DNA of 64,000 nucleotides from Paenibacillus rhizovicinus (GCF_010365285.1 NZ_CP048286.1:5692001-5756000), one strand, 5' to 3'; positions 25,073-33,921 are shown, counted from the stretch's first letter. Program-made: numbers and translations. Notes: a model not told the origin generated them from the letters alone.

Positions 25073-25128
25073 ATTAACGGGGAAGGCCGTTATCATAGGA
25101 GGCAATCCGTGATTTTAAGGGGGGCGTT

Positions 25129-25407
25129 ATGAGGATAAAAAGGTTGCTATATTGGACAGTGCTTATTTTATTACTTATTCTGACTTTAACAAAGCCATCG
25201 GAAGATGATTATCACAACTACCTATATAACGTTCACGGAGTTTGCGTTAACGGGAATGACCAGTGTATTCATACAGTTCCGATTTCAGAGCATGTTCGTA
25301 ATCTCCCTTTTTACATGACCGCTGAAACTAGTATCCCTGGTGAGAAGGAGATACGTGTCTTAGGAATTTTTAATCACTTCTTTATAAGAAAAAACAGCCT
25401 CGACTGA
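25129..25407 (+). CDS. membrane-anchored hypothetical protein
   Basis: 92 residues. An N-terminal anchor (LLYWTVLILLLILTLT) is followed by an extracytoplasmic part with two cysteines (GVCVNGNDQC) that could form a disulphide. No family recognised with confidence. The start ATG follows AAGGGGGGC. Confidence 0.55.
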   Translation: MRIKRLLYWTVLILLLILTLTKPSEDDYHNYLYNVHGVCVNGNDQCIHTVPISEHVRNLPFYMTAETSIPGEKEIRVLGIFNHFFIRKNSLD

Positions 25408-25515
25408 GCTACTGGGGAACGCTAGTTCAAAACTGCAAGCCCTCTCCATAGAAGCAAACAGGTTATAATAGCTAGCTTCTATAGAGAGGTTATCCGTTCA
25501 TGCTATGTTAGCAAT
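25406..25515 (+). repeat. intergenic palindromic element, copy 5
   Basis: The head GAGCTACTGGGGAACGCTAG overlaps the preceding stop codon. A long hairpin pairs CTCTCCATAGAAGC with GCTTCTATAGAGAG (25442-25488, one mismatch). The tail GTTCATGCTATGTTAGC matches the TTCAT..TTA part of other copies. Confidence 0.5.
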
Positions 25516-25538
25516 TATGGAGGTGAATCATTATTAGT

Positions 25539-25886
25539 ATGGATTCAATTAGACAAGAATTATTGGAATTAGAAGAACTGTTGTTACAGCCTGAAGTTCG
25601 AACTTCTGTAACTGCCCTCTCCAAACTATTAGCAGATGATTTTTTTGAATTTGGCAGCTCGGGGAAGATTTGGAGCAGAAGGGATGCCCTTGATCCAAAT
25701 GGAATCGGTGTAGTGAAAATGGAACTAAGCGATTTTCAAATTCATCCCTTATCTGAGGGAGTAACTTTGTCCACTTATAAAATTTTAAATAAAGAAAACA
25801 TGCAGTATTCACTACGTAGTTCTATCTGGAAGTATGAGAACGCGAAATGGCAGATGATATTCCATCAAGGAACTCCAATCGTTTAA
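25539..25886 (+). CDS. DUF4440 / SnoaL-like small protein
   Basis: 115 residues. The family pattern is clear: LSKLLADDFFEFGSSGKIWSR near the N-terminus, FQIHPLSEGVTLSTYKI in the middle and SSIWKYENAKWQMIFHQGTP at the end. This is a nuclear-transport-factor-2-like fold of unknown cellular role. Ribosome site GGAGGTGA. It is followed by TGGGAATATAGTTGAACGG, an element-head relative. Confidence 0.75.
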   Translation: MDSIRQELLELEELLLQPEVRTSVTALSKLLADDFFEFGSSGKIWSRRDALDPNGIGVVKMELSDFQIHPLSEGVTLSTYKILNKENMQYSLRSSIWKYENAKWQMIFHQGTPIV

Positions 25887-25965
25887 CAAATGGGAATATA
25901 GTTGAACGGAGACACAACGGCAGCGGGCTACACGACCGCAAATTACCATTAAAGATGACTACTAG

Positions 25966-26754
25966 GTGGTGCGTAAATTGGATGAGTCTGTTTTAGATTT
26001 TTATGACGGCCTAGCTGAAGCTTACCATCTTATTTTCGTTGATTGGCATCATGCCATTTCATGGCAAGGCGAGGTTTTAAGCAAATTTATTCATTCAAAG
26101 CTCGCGAGTCTAAGCAAAGAGGGTGCTTCGCTTCTAGACTGCTCCTGTGGGATCGGTACCCAAGCAATAGGGTTGGCTAATCACGGATTTAAAGTAACGG
26201 GTACTGATTTAAGTCCAGTATCCATCGCAAGAGCAACCAAAGAGGCAGAATCTTACGGGGTTGAAATAAACTTTAGGGTAGCTGATTTTCGTTCATTAGC
26301 AAAAGATGTTTCCGGAGTATATGATGTCGTTCTTTCCGCAGATAATGCAGTCCCGCACCTTCTAACAGACGACGATTTATATCTGGCTGTACGCAACATG
26401 TATTCAAAAGTTAAAAAAGACGGCATGCTTCTCCTTACAATGAGGGATTATGATGAGTTGGTAAAAGAAAAGCCTAAAACTACAGAACCACGCATTTTCG
26501 AAAAGGGCAAACGAATCGTATTCCAGGTTTGGGATTGGGCTGATGACGCGAAAACCTATCAGACAAACCATTTTTTATTACAAGAAATGAATGGGCAATG
26601 GAAAACAACCCAAGCCAAAACGAGATACCGAGCTTTATTACGAGATGAATTCACTCATATCTTGAGTACAGCCGGATTCGCGGATATCGAATGGTCTATG
26701 CCAGCAGAATCAGGATATTACCAGCCCATTGTAACTGCACGAAAAGTAGTGTAG
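25966..26754 (+). CDS. class I SAM-dependent methyltransferase
   Basis: Up to 262 residues. A TTG at 25978 may be the true start (GGTGG site), giving 258. SAM-binding motif I is LLDCSCGIGTQAIGLA, with GTDLSPVSI after it (acidic residue on strand 2), and the motif IV region VVLSADNAVPHL follows. The C-terminal sheet ends WSMPAESGYYQP. It resembles glycine/sarcosine-type or small-molecule methyltransferases; the substrate is unknown. TTAAACGGGAAAAG follows the stop. Confidence 0.8.
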   Translation: MVRKLDESVLDFYDGLAEAYHLIFVDWHHAISWQGEVLSKFIHSKLASLSKEGASLLDCSCGIGTQAIGLANHGFKVTGTDLSPVSIARATKEAESYGVEINFRVADFRSLAKDVSGVYDVVLSADNAVPHLLTDDDLYLAVRNMYSKVKKDGMLLLTMRDYDELVKEKPKTTEPRIFEKGKRIVFQVWDWADDAKTYQTNHFLLQEMNGQWKTTQAKTRYRALLRDEFTHILSTAGFADIEWSMPAESGYYQPIVTARKVV

Positions 26755-26823
26755 TTAAACGGGAAAAGTGTTCCAATATATGCCATAAGCTAAATAAGGA
26801 ATTTGAACAAGGGAGGGACAGGG

Positions 26824-27279
26824 TTGAGGGAAATAAAGCATCCGGTTAAAAGTCCTTCAAGGATTGGAACCATGATAAGCATGATGGCTATTATATGCAG
26901 TCAATCCATTCTTGTAGTGAAATCATCGGAGCGGATAGGTAACTTCTACATTTCGTTAACGGTGGTTCTTATGTGTCTGATTGTAAGCTTACTTGCGTTG
27001 GACAGAACATTCTTCAAGAAACCAACCGAGTTATGTCTCTCCAATGGCCATATCATATTAAATGGGAATGTAATTAACCCTGGAGACATTAAAGTAATCA
27101 TGGTCAGAGGATACTTTAAATCTACTATTGGGATATTACCTCACAAGAGAAAGATCGTCCCAGTTGATATGGCTTTTAGGTACTCAGGGGACGAAGATAG
27201 TGGTATCTCAGATTTAAAGAGTTGGGCCAAAATGAACAAAGTAAAGATGGTCAATAAATCGTTTCAAACGTGGATCTAA
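26824..27279 (+). CDS. small membrane protein
   Basis: About 151 residues from a TTG at 26824, with GGGAGGG nine bases upstream. Two hydrophobic helices lie at about residues 16-33 and 44-63. The rest is a cytoplasmic domain with VIMVRGYFKSTIGILPH, reminiscent of PH-like membrane proteins. No family assignment is possible. Confidence 0.5.
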   Translation: MREIKHPVKSPSRIGTMISMMAIICSQSILVVKSSERIGNFYISLTVVLMCLIVSLLALDRTFFKKPTELCLSNGHIILNGNVINPGDIKVIMVRGYFKSTIGILPHKRKIVPVDMAFRYSGDEDSGISDLKSWAKMNKVKMVNKSFQTWI

Positions 27280-27443
27280 GTACTTCTCCTTCGATAGGAT
27301 GACATGCTTGTGGCCTCAGAACGATCGGCGGCCGTTGTCCATAGAGGCAGTTGACGTTAATGAACTTGCGATATTCATAGAGGGATAGAAAGCAATATTG
27401 CGAATAAATAAAGAATAATCCAGTTTGAAATGAGTGACGGATT

Positions 27444-27695
27444 TTGGAGGAAAGCAAAAAGAAAGCTTACTTAACCCTTAATTATCAAGCATTTCTGGAT
27501 ATTAAAAACAGTGGCGAATTCAACATGGATCACTACAATCGTGTATTTCGAATAGCACAAGCTTTTCACAATCTTGCCTTGTCAATTATGGAGGACTTTG
27601 TAGGCGTTTGGAGTACTGTAAATGGACTTGAAAGAGACTTTGGATTAATTCATTATAGAGAATTGTTTAGAAAAGCAGTTCAGGCGAAATCTTAA
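27444..27695 (+). CDS. hypothetical protein
   Basis: 83 residues, start unclear: the TTG overlaps the GGAGG site and no better start is visible, so the gene may be 5'-damaged. The sequence is helical (MDHYNRVFRIAQAFHNLAL). Function unknown. Confidence 0.4.
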   Translation: MEESKKKAYLTLNYQAFLDIKNSGEFNMDHYNRVFRIAQAFHNLALSIMEDFVGVWSTVNGLERDFGLIHYRELFRKAVQAKS

Positions 27696-27724
27696 AAATT
27701 GGGAATGATTTACAGGTGGAGAGA

Positions 27725-27808
27725 ATGAGATTACAATATCCTTGTTGCGCGTTCTTTACTGTGGATAGTGATGACGAGGTTATAAGGCAGCTGCTCCTAT
27801 TTCATTAA
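27725..27808 (+). pseudogene. remnant of a CPCC-type cysteine-rich protein
   Basis: ATG behind GGTGGAGAG gives YPCCAFFTVDSDDEVI, close to the N-terminal pattern YPCPCCGxxTL of the CPCC family of small zinc-ribbon-like proteins. Two residues of the motif and the second cysteine pair are missing, and the frame runs into an intergenic element and stops after 27 residues. Confidence 0.4.
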
Positions 27809-27830
27809 GTTAACGGGCAGCATAACGGAG
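27786..27830 (+). repeat. intergenic palindromic element, copy 6 (truncated)
   Basis: GGCAGCTGCTCCTATTTCAT, then TAAGTTAACGGG, matching the right half of the copies at 28361 and 38066. Further TAACGG and TAAACGGG cores follow to about 27838, as if several junctions were stacked. Confidence 0.55.
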
Positions 27831-27926
27831 TAAACGGGTAATTGTTACTATAAAGAAGAATTAATTGTTAAATGTCGAATGTATTCAATAATGAAGGATA
27901 ATCTGATTATGGCTGGGAGGTTTGAA

Positions 27927-28280
27927 ATGAAGGTCAAACGAATCGTCGCCAATATCAATACGAAGGATATCACGGCAGCTAAATGCTTCTACCAGGATGT
28001 GCTCGGCCTTGATGTAATGATGGATCATGGTTGGATTAGAACGTATGGTTTAGACGAGGAGATGAGCATACAAATTAGTTTCGCCTCACAGGGTGGCTCA
28101 GAGACGCCTACGCCTGATCTATCGATTGAAGTCGATGATGTCTATGCTGCACTAGAAGGCATGAAGAGAGCTGGATTTCTGATCGAATATGGGCCTGTTA
28201 ATGAGCCTTGGGGCGTTCGACGATTCTATGTCCGCGACCCGTTTGGTAAGCTTATCAACATTCTTGCTCATGGACATTGA
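27927..28280 (+). CDS. VOC-family (glyoxalase-like) protein
   Basis: About 117 residues from the ATG at 27927 (GGGAGG site). Two beta-alpha-beta-beta-beta modules: KRIVANINTKDITAAKCFYQD then VLGLDVMMDHGW, and LSIEVDDVYAALEGM ending WGVRRFYVRDPFGKLINIL. Metal ligand positions are not all conserved, as in the bleomycin-resistance/dioxygenase-like group. Ligand unknown. It is one of three similar single-gene VOC units in this region (see 33922 and 39031). Confidence 0.8.
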   Translation: MKVKRIVANINTKDITAAKCFYQDVLGLDVMMDHGWIRTYGLDEEMSIQISFASQGGSETPTPDLSIEVDDVYAALEGMKRAGFLIEYGPVNEPWGVRRFYVRDPFGKLINILAHGH

Positions 28281-28313
28281 TACACGAACGGCCAATCGTA
28301 AAGTGATATCGGT

Positions 28314-28397
28314 TTGTTCAACGAACGGGACATGATAGTTCAATACATTTTGGAGTAGTTTGCCGTAGGCAGCTGCTCCTTTTTCATTACGCAAACG
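28314..28397 (+). repeat. intergenic palindromic element, copy 7
   Basis: Head CAACGAACGGGACATGATAG plus TTCAA; GGAGTAG..CTGCTCC hairpin (28352-28379) containing GTAGGCAGCTGCTCC; tail TTTTTCATTACGCAAACG. It is one of the most complete copies. Confidence 0.65.
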
Positions 28398-28502
28398 TGG
28401 CAGGAAAGTTCGAATTTATCGATCTTCTTTATGTTCTGGCAGGCTGCGGTACCGGACATGCCTCGTAATCACTTTCGTTATATTGTGACTCGGAGAAGAA
28501 TG

Positions 28503-28538
28503 AAACGGACTAGCGTAATGTCGAACGCTAGTCCGTTT
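28503..28538 (-). terminator. hairpin at the end of the HxlR gene
   Basis: A perfect 13-bp stem, AAACGGACTAGCG with CGCTAGTCCGTTT, overlaps the stop codon of the HxlR gene. The minus-strand tail TTTCATTC is a weak T-run. Confidence 0.6.
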
Positions 28539-28887
28539 CTGTTTGTTCATTTTTCTCCTTTTTGAGCTGCTTTCGCTCAACATGGGCTACTCCCCATTGA
28601 TGTAAGGTTTCCAAAATCGGAGACAGGCTCATGCCGTATTCCGTGATGGAGTATTCTACTTTCGGAGGGATTTGCGGATAAATGACTCGTTTAACAATCT
28701 CTTCCTCTTCCAATTCGCGCAGATGGAGCGTAAGCATCCTTTGAGTGATATCAGGGAGCAATCTTCTTAGCTCATTGAACCGCAAAGGTTTACCTTGAAG
28801 CAAATGATAAAGGATAATCGGCTTCCATTTGCCGACGATCGAATCCAACGCCACAACGAATTGACATTGGACAGGGTTCTTTTGCAT
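28528..28887 (-). CDS. HxlR/DUF24-family regulator
   Basis: About 119 residues from the ATG at 28887. Classic HxlR winged helix: DSIVGKWKPIILYHLLQG, LRFNELRRLLPDITQRMLTLHLREL, then YSITEYGMSLSPILETLHQWG. A cysteine (Cys8 in VQCQF) lies at the N-terminal position used by thiol-based sensors such as YodB. It is divergent from an azoreductase gene, exactly the YodB-azoR1 arrangement of B. subtilis, so repression relieved by quinones or diamide is the probable mode. Confidence 0.85.
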   Translation of the reverse strand: MQKNPVQCQFVVALDSIVGKWKPIILYHLLQGKPLRFNELRRLLPDITQRMLTLHLRELEEEEIVKRVIYPQIPPKVEYSITEYGMSLSPILETLHQWGVAHVERKQLKKEKNEQTETD

Positions 28888-28941
28888 GCATAGGCCTCCG
28901 TTTACAGTACCTTTTTTGATACTATACCACATTATTGTGCG

Positions 28942-28968
28942 TACTTAAAATAAGTAAGTATATATAAT
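28942..28968 (+). promoter_or_regulatory. HxlR operator and azoreductase promoter
   Basis: The palindrome TACTTA-AAA-TAAGTA (28942-28956) lies just upstream of TATAAT (28963-28968), 48 bp before the azoreductase start and in the shared divergent region. It has the symmetric TACT..AGTA form of YodB/HxlR boxes. Confidence 0.65.
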
Positions 28969-29015
28969 ATGATTATCCTTGAAAGTATAACATTACAGAA
29001 GGGAAGTTTTGATTC

Positions 29016-29654
29016 ATGGCAACCGTATTGTACATCACCGCACACCCTCTCGATCCTCAATCATCGTATAGCCTCGCGGTAGGCAAAGCGTTTATCGAAG
29101 CGTACCGCAAGGCAAATCCGGGAGATAAAGTTGTTCATTTGGATCTCTACAAAGAGAATATTCCGCAATTTGATGCTGATGTTTTAAGAGGTTGGGAAAA
29201 ACTTCGGTCGGGTTCATCTTTCGATCAACTGACTGATGATGAGAAGTCAAAAGTGGCTTCTCTTGCAGCGGTTGTTGATCAATTCGTGGCTGCTGATAAG
29301 TATGTATATGTTTCCCCGATGTGGAATTTCACGATCCCGCCGGTTTTGAAAGCATACACGGATGCGACTTCAATTCCGGGTAAGACGTTTAGGTATACCG
29401 AAAACGGCCCTGAAGGTTTGTTGACCGGTAAGAAAGTCTTACACATTCAAGCAAGTGGTTCTGTTTATTCGGAAGGTCCTTTAGCTTCACTTGAAATGGG
29501 ATACAGCTATCTAAATAAGATTTTACAGTTCTATGGAATTCAATCTATTGAGGCAATTTTTATTGAAGGAACCGCTTTAAAATCACAAGAGCAAGCTCCA
29601 GCAATTAAGGAAAAAGCAATTGCACGTGCTAAGGAAGTTGCCAAAAGTTTCTAA
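29016..29654 (+). CDS. azoR: FMN-dependent NADH-azoreductase / quinone reductase
   Basis: 212 residues, flavodoxin-like fold. The N-terminus (ATVLYITAHPLDPQSSYSL) forms the phosphate-binding loop, and YVYVSPMWNFTIPPVLKAYTD is the FMN-binding signature of AzoR. The protein probably performs two-electron reduction of quinones and azo compounds with NADH, protecting thiols. Start ATG after GAAGGGAAG. It is controlled by the divergent HxlR-type gene. Confidence 0.9.
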   Translation: MATVLYITAHPLDPQSSYSLAVGKAFIEAYRKANPGDKVVHLDLYKENIPQFDADVLRGWEKLRSGSSFDQLTDDEKSKVASLAAVVDQFVAADKYVYVSPMWNFTIPPVLKAYTDATSIPGKTFRYTENGPEGLLTGKKVLHIQASGSVYSEGPLASLEMGYSYLNKILQFYGIQSIEAIFIEGTALKSQEQAPAIKEKAIARAKEVAKSF

Positions 29655-29739
29655 TAGGGGGATCGTTCTCAAACCGGATTAAACAAGAGCAGCTCCATCA
29701 AAAGTGAAGTAATGCTGCGAAGCTGATTCCGACTACGAA

Positions 29740-29943
29740 GTGGCCTGTGACTCCATACCAACGATGACGCTGTTCCAGGCGCTGTTGGATAAGGACTGTT
29801 ACGGCGATCTTGCGGTATGGGAGCCGGTATCCGCCCGCCGATGGGTCGCAGTCTCCGTCGGCCACAGCGACGGCGACGCCCCGATGATCATGGTGGCCGT
29901 CGTCTGCGACCAGCCGATTACCGAACTGGAGGAGCAGCCATAA
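29740..29943 (+). CDS. short hypothetical frame, possibly a gene fragment
   Basis: 67 residues with higher GC than its surroundings and no ribosome site. An ATG at 29764 (MTLFQALLDKDCYGDLAVWE) is the only standard start. It may be a fragment of a longer transferred gene. No family recognised. Confidence 0.3.
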   Translation: MACDSIPTMTLFQALLDKDCYGDLAVWEPVSARRWVAVSVGHSDGDAPMIMVAVVCDQPITELEEQP

Positions 29944-29989
29944 GCGTGAGCAGAATCATTATTGCATCACGCCGTCACACGAGAGAAAT

Positions 29990-30034
29990 GCAGAAGCGAT
30001 CGGACCAAGGCAAATAAGGTTTGATCGCTTCTGC
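29990..30034 (-). terminator. long hairpin downstream of the MBL-fold gene
   Basis: GCAGAAGCGATC (29990-30001) and GATCGCTTCTGC (30023-30034) form a perfect 12-bp stem 57 bp beyond the minus-strand stop. The tail ATTTCTC is weakly T-rich. Confidence 0.55.
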
Positions 30035-30091
30035 CTTGAGCGATTCGCCGGGTCGACACCACTATACCATTCGTTTCTAGTATCTTTTGGT

Positions 30092-30838
30092 TCATAGCCA
30101 TTCACCGTCCTCTGGAATATCAACTTTATGAAGCAAATTGTGAGCGGAGAGCTTCGTCCGCAGCACCTCCCGTGTGACGTGGCAATGATTGATCGTATCC
30201 ATATGAACAGCAACGACACGAGTATACTGCGCGTATCCGATAAGCTCAATTATGTCTTCTTCATCCATCGTAATCGCGTCGCCAACCAGGAATCTTGCCC
30301 CGCCCGCGTTGACAATTGTCATATCGGGTTTATAGGTATCGAGTGCCGTCTTCATGTCCTCACACCAGATCGTATCTCCAGCGATGTACAGCGTAGGCTC
30401 CCCTTGTGCCTGGAGTACGAAGCCGGACACTTGCCCCATTTGTTGACCGATCTCGCCCGTTCCATGTTGTCCGCTCGTACGATGAAGGGTTACGCCTTGG
30501 AAAGTCACGAAGGTTTGTATCTCTGTTACATCGGTAAAGCCTGACGAACGGATCGCGTCCCTATCCCCCTGCTGGCAAAATATTACTGAAGACTTCGAAA
30601 GCATATGCATTGCCGCTTCGTCCCAATGATCCCGATGCAAATGCGTCACGAGGACGGCGTCCGGTGCAAGCCATGCATCCAACGCGCCTGGCAGCGGGAC
30701 GAGCGGATTCTTCCGTTCGTCACCCGAGTTGGCGATTGGCGGATTAACGGCCTTTTCGCTAAACATCGGGTCGATTAAAAAGGTCAAGCCTGCATATTCC
30801 AGCCATAATGTCGCATGGCGAATGAGTTGAATGTTCAT
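30092..30838 (-). CDS. MBL-fold metal-dependent hydrolase (UlaG-like)
   Basis: About 248 residues from the ATG at 30838 (GAGGAGGAG site). The metallo-beta-lactamase signature HLHRDHWD (about residues 67-74) is intact. LIRHATLWLEYAGLTFLIDP at the N-terminus, LYIAGDTIWCED and VVAVHMDTINHC give the remaining His/Asp ligands. This is the UlaG/RNase-Z-like branch (lactonases and phosphodiesterases). Substrate unknown; monocistronic. Confidence 0.85.
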   Translation of the reverse strand: MNIQLIRHATLWLEYAGLTFLIDPMFSEKAVNPPIANSGDERKNPLVPLPGALDAWLAPDAVLVTHLHRDHWDEAAMHMLSKSSVIFCQQGDRDAIRSSGFTDVTEIQTFVTFQGVTLHRTSGQHGTGEIGQQMGQVSGFVLQAQGEPTLYIAGDTIWCEDMKTALDTYKPDMTIVNAGGARFLVGDAITMDEEDIIELIGYAQYTRVVAVHMDTINHCHVTREVLRTKLSAHNLLHKVDIPEDGEWL

Positions 30839-31020
30839 ATTAACTCCTCCTCGATGGTTCATTTGTTATACTATTGATGATACATCAGCACCTTCGCTCC
30901 ATACATAACTTGATGAACGTAATCAGGCATATTTATTTTCATCGTGAAAGAGTGGATGACAAATGGCCAGCCAAGAGGGCGTTGCTTTTAATCGCGAAAC
31001 TCTATATAGAACAGAATGAG

Positions 31021-31070
31021 AAGGCAGCTGGTCAGCGAAAATGATCTGCTGCCTTTGTTCATCTAACCAG
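31021..31070 (+). repeat. intergenic palindromic element, copy 8 (terminator-like)
   Basis: AAGGCAGC (31021-31028) pairs with GCTGCCTT (31048-31055), followed by TGTTCATCTAACCAG, the usual element tail. Confidence 0.65.
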
Positions 31071-31151
31071 AATTTTTTTCCATTCAGGAGTCTAGCATCT
31101 CTCCAGGGATTAGGTTATTATTGGAAGAATTACTTGTGGGGAGAGATGCAA

Positions 31152-31946
31152 ATGCTGGACATAAAGGCAATTGTATTAGACTTGGACGGAACATTACTCG
31201 GCAGCGATAAGTCCATCTCACCTAGAAACTATGAGACGGTAAAAAGATGTTATGATTCCGGCATTCATATCATTGTTGCCACGGCGCGACCGCCTAGAGC
31301 GGCTAATCAATTCGTGAAGAATTTTCCTTTTGTAGACTACTTGGTTTATTACAATGGGGCTCTGACGACATGCAAGTCTAAGCAAACTCAGCGGCACTTT
31401 AGTATCCCGATGGAAATTAGCCGGCAGATCAACCATTTCATCGCGTTATATGCACCGCAATCGATAATAAATTACGAGGTGAATGACGCCTGCTATACGT
31501 GTACGCCGATTCCTGACTCGCAGCTTAGTCACTTCGGTATTCGTTCAAATGATCCAAAACCTCTGGTTGTCGATAAGGATTTTCTTCGTTCACTTTCCCC
31601 AACCAAAATATTGGTTCACGGTTACAGCGCATGGGTGGATGTGATCGAGCACTTCGGTGATCATGTGAACGTAATCGCAACCGATGGAGGCGTATTGGTT
31701 CAAATCATGCAAAAATCAGCCTCAAAAGAAGAAGCCGTGCAATGGGTGCTTGATGATATCGGGGTGAAGCCGGAAAATGTGATGGTTTTCGGGGATGATT
31801 TTAACGATGTAGGACTATTCCAACTATGCGGATTTCCGATCGCAATGGAGAACGCGATAATTGAATTGAAACATTGCGCAGCCCACGTAACCGAATCCAA
31901 TGATAACGATGGTGTTGCTATTGCACTGGAGCGATTAGTGGTGTAA
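31152..31946 (+). CDS. Cof-type HAD-IIB phosphatase
   Basis: About 264 residues. The start at 31152 (or 31146) is chosen from TGGGGAGAG. Motif I is VLDLDGTLLGSD, motif II TARPP, motif IV MVFGDDFNDVGLF, with a large alpha/beta cap between II and III, typical of Cof/YidA-type phosphatases on sugar phosphates or cofactors. Substrate unknown. It lies 44 bp upstream of the M24 peptidase gene in the same direction, possibly co-transcribed. Confidence 0.87.
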   Translation: MLDIKAIVLDLDGTLLGSDKSISPRNYETVKRCYDSGIHIIVATARPPRAANQFVKNFPFVDYLVYYNGALTTCKSKQTQRHFSIPMEISRQINHFIALYAPQSIINYEVNDACYTCTPIPDSQLSHFGIRSNDPKPLVVDKDFLRSLSPTKILVHGYSAWVDVIEHFGDHVNVIATDGGVLVQIMQKSASKEEAVQWVLDDIGVKPENVMVFGDDFNDVGLFQLCGFPIAMENAIIELKHCAAHVTESNDNDGVAIALERLVV

Positions 31947-31990
31947 TCACTCGCACTGACTCGCATTCTTTCGTTAAAGGCGGTTTTAAT

Positions 31991-32701
31991 ATGGAACAAC
32001 TGTCAACGTATCTGCACGTACAATCTATCGCTAAATCCACGATAAGCGAGTTAAAGGACGTCATTAAAGAAGGCATTTCAGAACGTGAAATTGTCTGTAT
32101 AACCGAAGAGATTTTGAGAGCCAAAGGCGTCAAAAGCTTTTGGTATCATGGCATAGGGGCGTTCGTTCACGTTGGCAAGAGAACAACCATTTCCGAATCA
32201 GGCAAAGGGTATAAGCCTACGGATACATTAGTCGGAAGGAACGATATTGTAACTGTAGACCTTAGTCCGGAGATGAATAGCTATTGGGGAGACTATGCCC
32301 GAACGTTTATAATCATTGATGGCAAGGCTGTCGGCGTAGATGCATTAGCATGCAGCGATAATGATTTGGAGCTTAGGGATGGAGTTAAAGTCGGGGAGAA
32401 CCTGCATAACCTATTTATGGATTTTATCAAGCCCGACATGACTTTTGAAGAAGTCTATCTGCATATGAACGAGGCAATAAACCAACTCGGTTATATTAAC
32501 CTTGATTTTGCCGGGAATTTGGGACATACAATTGAGTTTGATAAGGACAACAGGAGATATTTGGAGTCGGGAAATAAGACTAAGCTGAGTGAAGTAACTC
32601 TCTTTACATTTGAACCGCATATTAAGCCTCGGAACTTAGAATACGGATTTAAGAGAGAGGATATTTATTATTTCCGCGATGGGGAATTGCTTGTCTTATA
32701 A
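31991..32701 (+). CDS. M24-family metallopeptidase (aminopeptidase P-like)
   Basis: 236 residues, the pita-bread catalytic domain only, without the N-terminal creatinase domain. The five metal ligands can be followed: Asp in TVDLSPE, Asp in WGDYART, His in NLGHTIEF, Glu in FTFEPH and Glu in FKREDIYYF. The peptide substrate is unknown and some M24 proteins are not peptidases. Start ATG 31991. A strong hairpin follows. Confidence 0.85.
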   Translation: MEQLSTYLHVQSIAKSTISELKDVIKEGISEREIVCITEEILRAKGVKSFWYHGIGAFVHVGKRTTISESGKGYKPTDTLVGRNDIVTVDLSPEMNSYWGDYARTFIIIDGKAVGVDALACSDNDLELRDGVKVGENLHNLFMDFIKPDMTFEEVYLHMNEAINQLGYINLDFAGNLGHTIEFDKDNRRYLESGNKTKLSEVTLFTFEPHIKPRNLEYGFKREDIYYFRDGELLVL

Positions 32702-32716
32702 AGGCAAATACGGTTA

Positions 32717-32751
32717 TGCAAAGAAACCACTCCGAGAGTGGTTTCTTTGCA
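32717..32751. terminator. hairpin after the M24 gene
   Basis: A perfect 16-bp stem, TGCAAAGAAACCACTC and its complement over the loop CGA. No extended T-run, but TTTCTTTG in the right arm may suffice. Confidence 0.6.
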
Positions 32752-32847
32752 TCGATACACTGATATAGGGTTCGGGGCTATGGTAAACTTAATGAATGCT
32801 CATACAGCGTTTCTGTTGTACAGTATTACGTTTCAAGGGGGCAGTCA

Positions 32848-33795
32848 ATGAACAAAACAGATCGATTGTTGGCCATCGTGCTAGAGCTGCAAGTCAGGCA
32901 AGTGGTACGGGCAGAAGATTTGGCGGCACGATTCGAAACCAGCGTGAGGACGATCTATCGCGACATTCAGGCGCTCAGTGAAGCAGGCGTGCCGATTACA
33001 GGCACTACAGGCACAGGGTATTCTTTAATGGATGGCTATTTTCTACCGCCAATCAGTTTCACAATAGAGGAAGCCGTGACCTTGCTTGTAGGAACAGACT
33101 TTATCGAGCAACGATTTGATGATGATTATCGTGATAGGGCTCAATCTGCTAGGAGGAAAATCGAGGTCACACTATCTGACCGTGTCCGCAGTGAGACCTC
33201 CCGTATACGCAAGTCGCTGCGTTTGCTCGATCCGGGCAAGCAGGCAGGTCTGTCTAACGAAAGGGAAAATTTCAATAAGATCCGCCGAGCGATATCGGAT
33301 GGGCGAAAGATCAGATTTCATTATTCGAAAAAAATGACGGATTCCACGGAGAGCCGACATAGCGAACGTACCGCTGCTCCGTATGGCCTCGTACTCGTTG
33401 AAGGATCTTGGATGCTTATAGCCCAATGCGATCTACGCCAGGACATCCGTCATTTCCGTTTGTCCCGAATGGCTGAACTTATCGAACTGGAAGAACGATT
33501 CGAACGCCCGGCGCAATTTGACTTAGGGAAGTATAGCCCCTTGGATGATCGCCACTTGCGAGTCTGCCTTCGGTTTGACTATGACATCGCAGATAAGGTG
33601 AAGGAATCGAACTATCCTTACATCGAGGAAGTGAAAGAGCATCAAGATGGATTGGATGTGGTATTACGCGTTCGTCGGCCGGATGAATTACTGCAATGGG
33701 TGCTTGGCTGGGGAGCGAATGTGATCGTGTTGGAACCCGAATCTTTCCGAGATCGGATTCGTGAGGAAGCCCGAAAAATTTTAGAACGCTACTGA
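32848..33795 (+). CDS. WYL-domain transcriptional regulator (YafY family)
   Basis: 315 residues. An N-terminal HTH_11 domain (DRLLAIVLELQVRQVVRAED, LAARFETSVRTIYRDIQALSE) is followed by a WYL ligand-binding domain (IRFHYSKKM, APYGLVLVEGSWMLIAQC) and the C-terminal WCX region (VLRVRRPDELLQWVLGWG). WYL regulators respond to nucleotides or nucleic-acid fragments. The VOC gene downstream is separated by a terminator, so the target is not evident. Confidence 0.88.
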   Translation: MNKTDRLLAIVLELQVRQVVRAEDLAARFETSVRTIYRDIQALSEAGVPITGTTGTGYSLMDGYFLPPISFTIEEAVTLLVGTDFIEQRFDDDYRDRAQSARRKIEVTLSDRVRSETSRIRKSLRLLDPGKQAGLSNERENFNKIRRAISDGRKIRFHYSKKMTDSTESRHSERTAAPYGLVLVEGSWMLIAQCDLRQDIRHFRLSRMAELIELEERFERPAQFDLGKYSPLDDRHLRVCLRFDYDIADKVKESNYPYIEEVKEHQDGLDVVLRVRRPDELLQWVLGWGANVIVLEPESFRDRIREEARKILERY

Positions 33796-33822
33796 CATAA
33801 TGGTGTCAGTAGCGTTCTTTTA
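33783..33822 (+). terminator. intrinsic terminator of the WYL regulator gene
   Basis: AGAACGCTACTGACA and TGTCAGTAGCGTTCT form a 15-bp stem that overlaps the stop codon, followed by TTTTAT. Confidence 0.85.
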
Positions 33823-33921
33823 TAATCGGACATGTAAACGTAATGGAGAGATTAGCAAAAAGTAGGTTTTGCAACGGCTGGACACAGCCGAATCTATTAG
33901 GACTAGGAAGGATGATATCTT

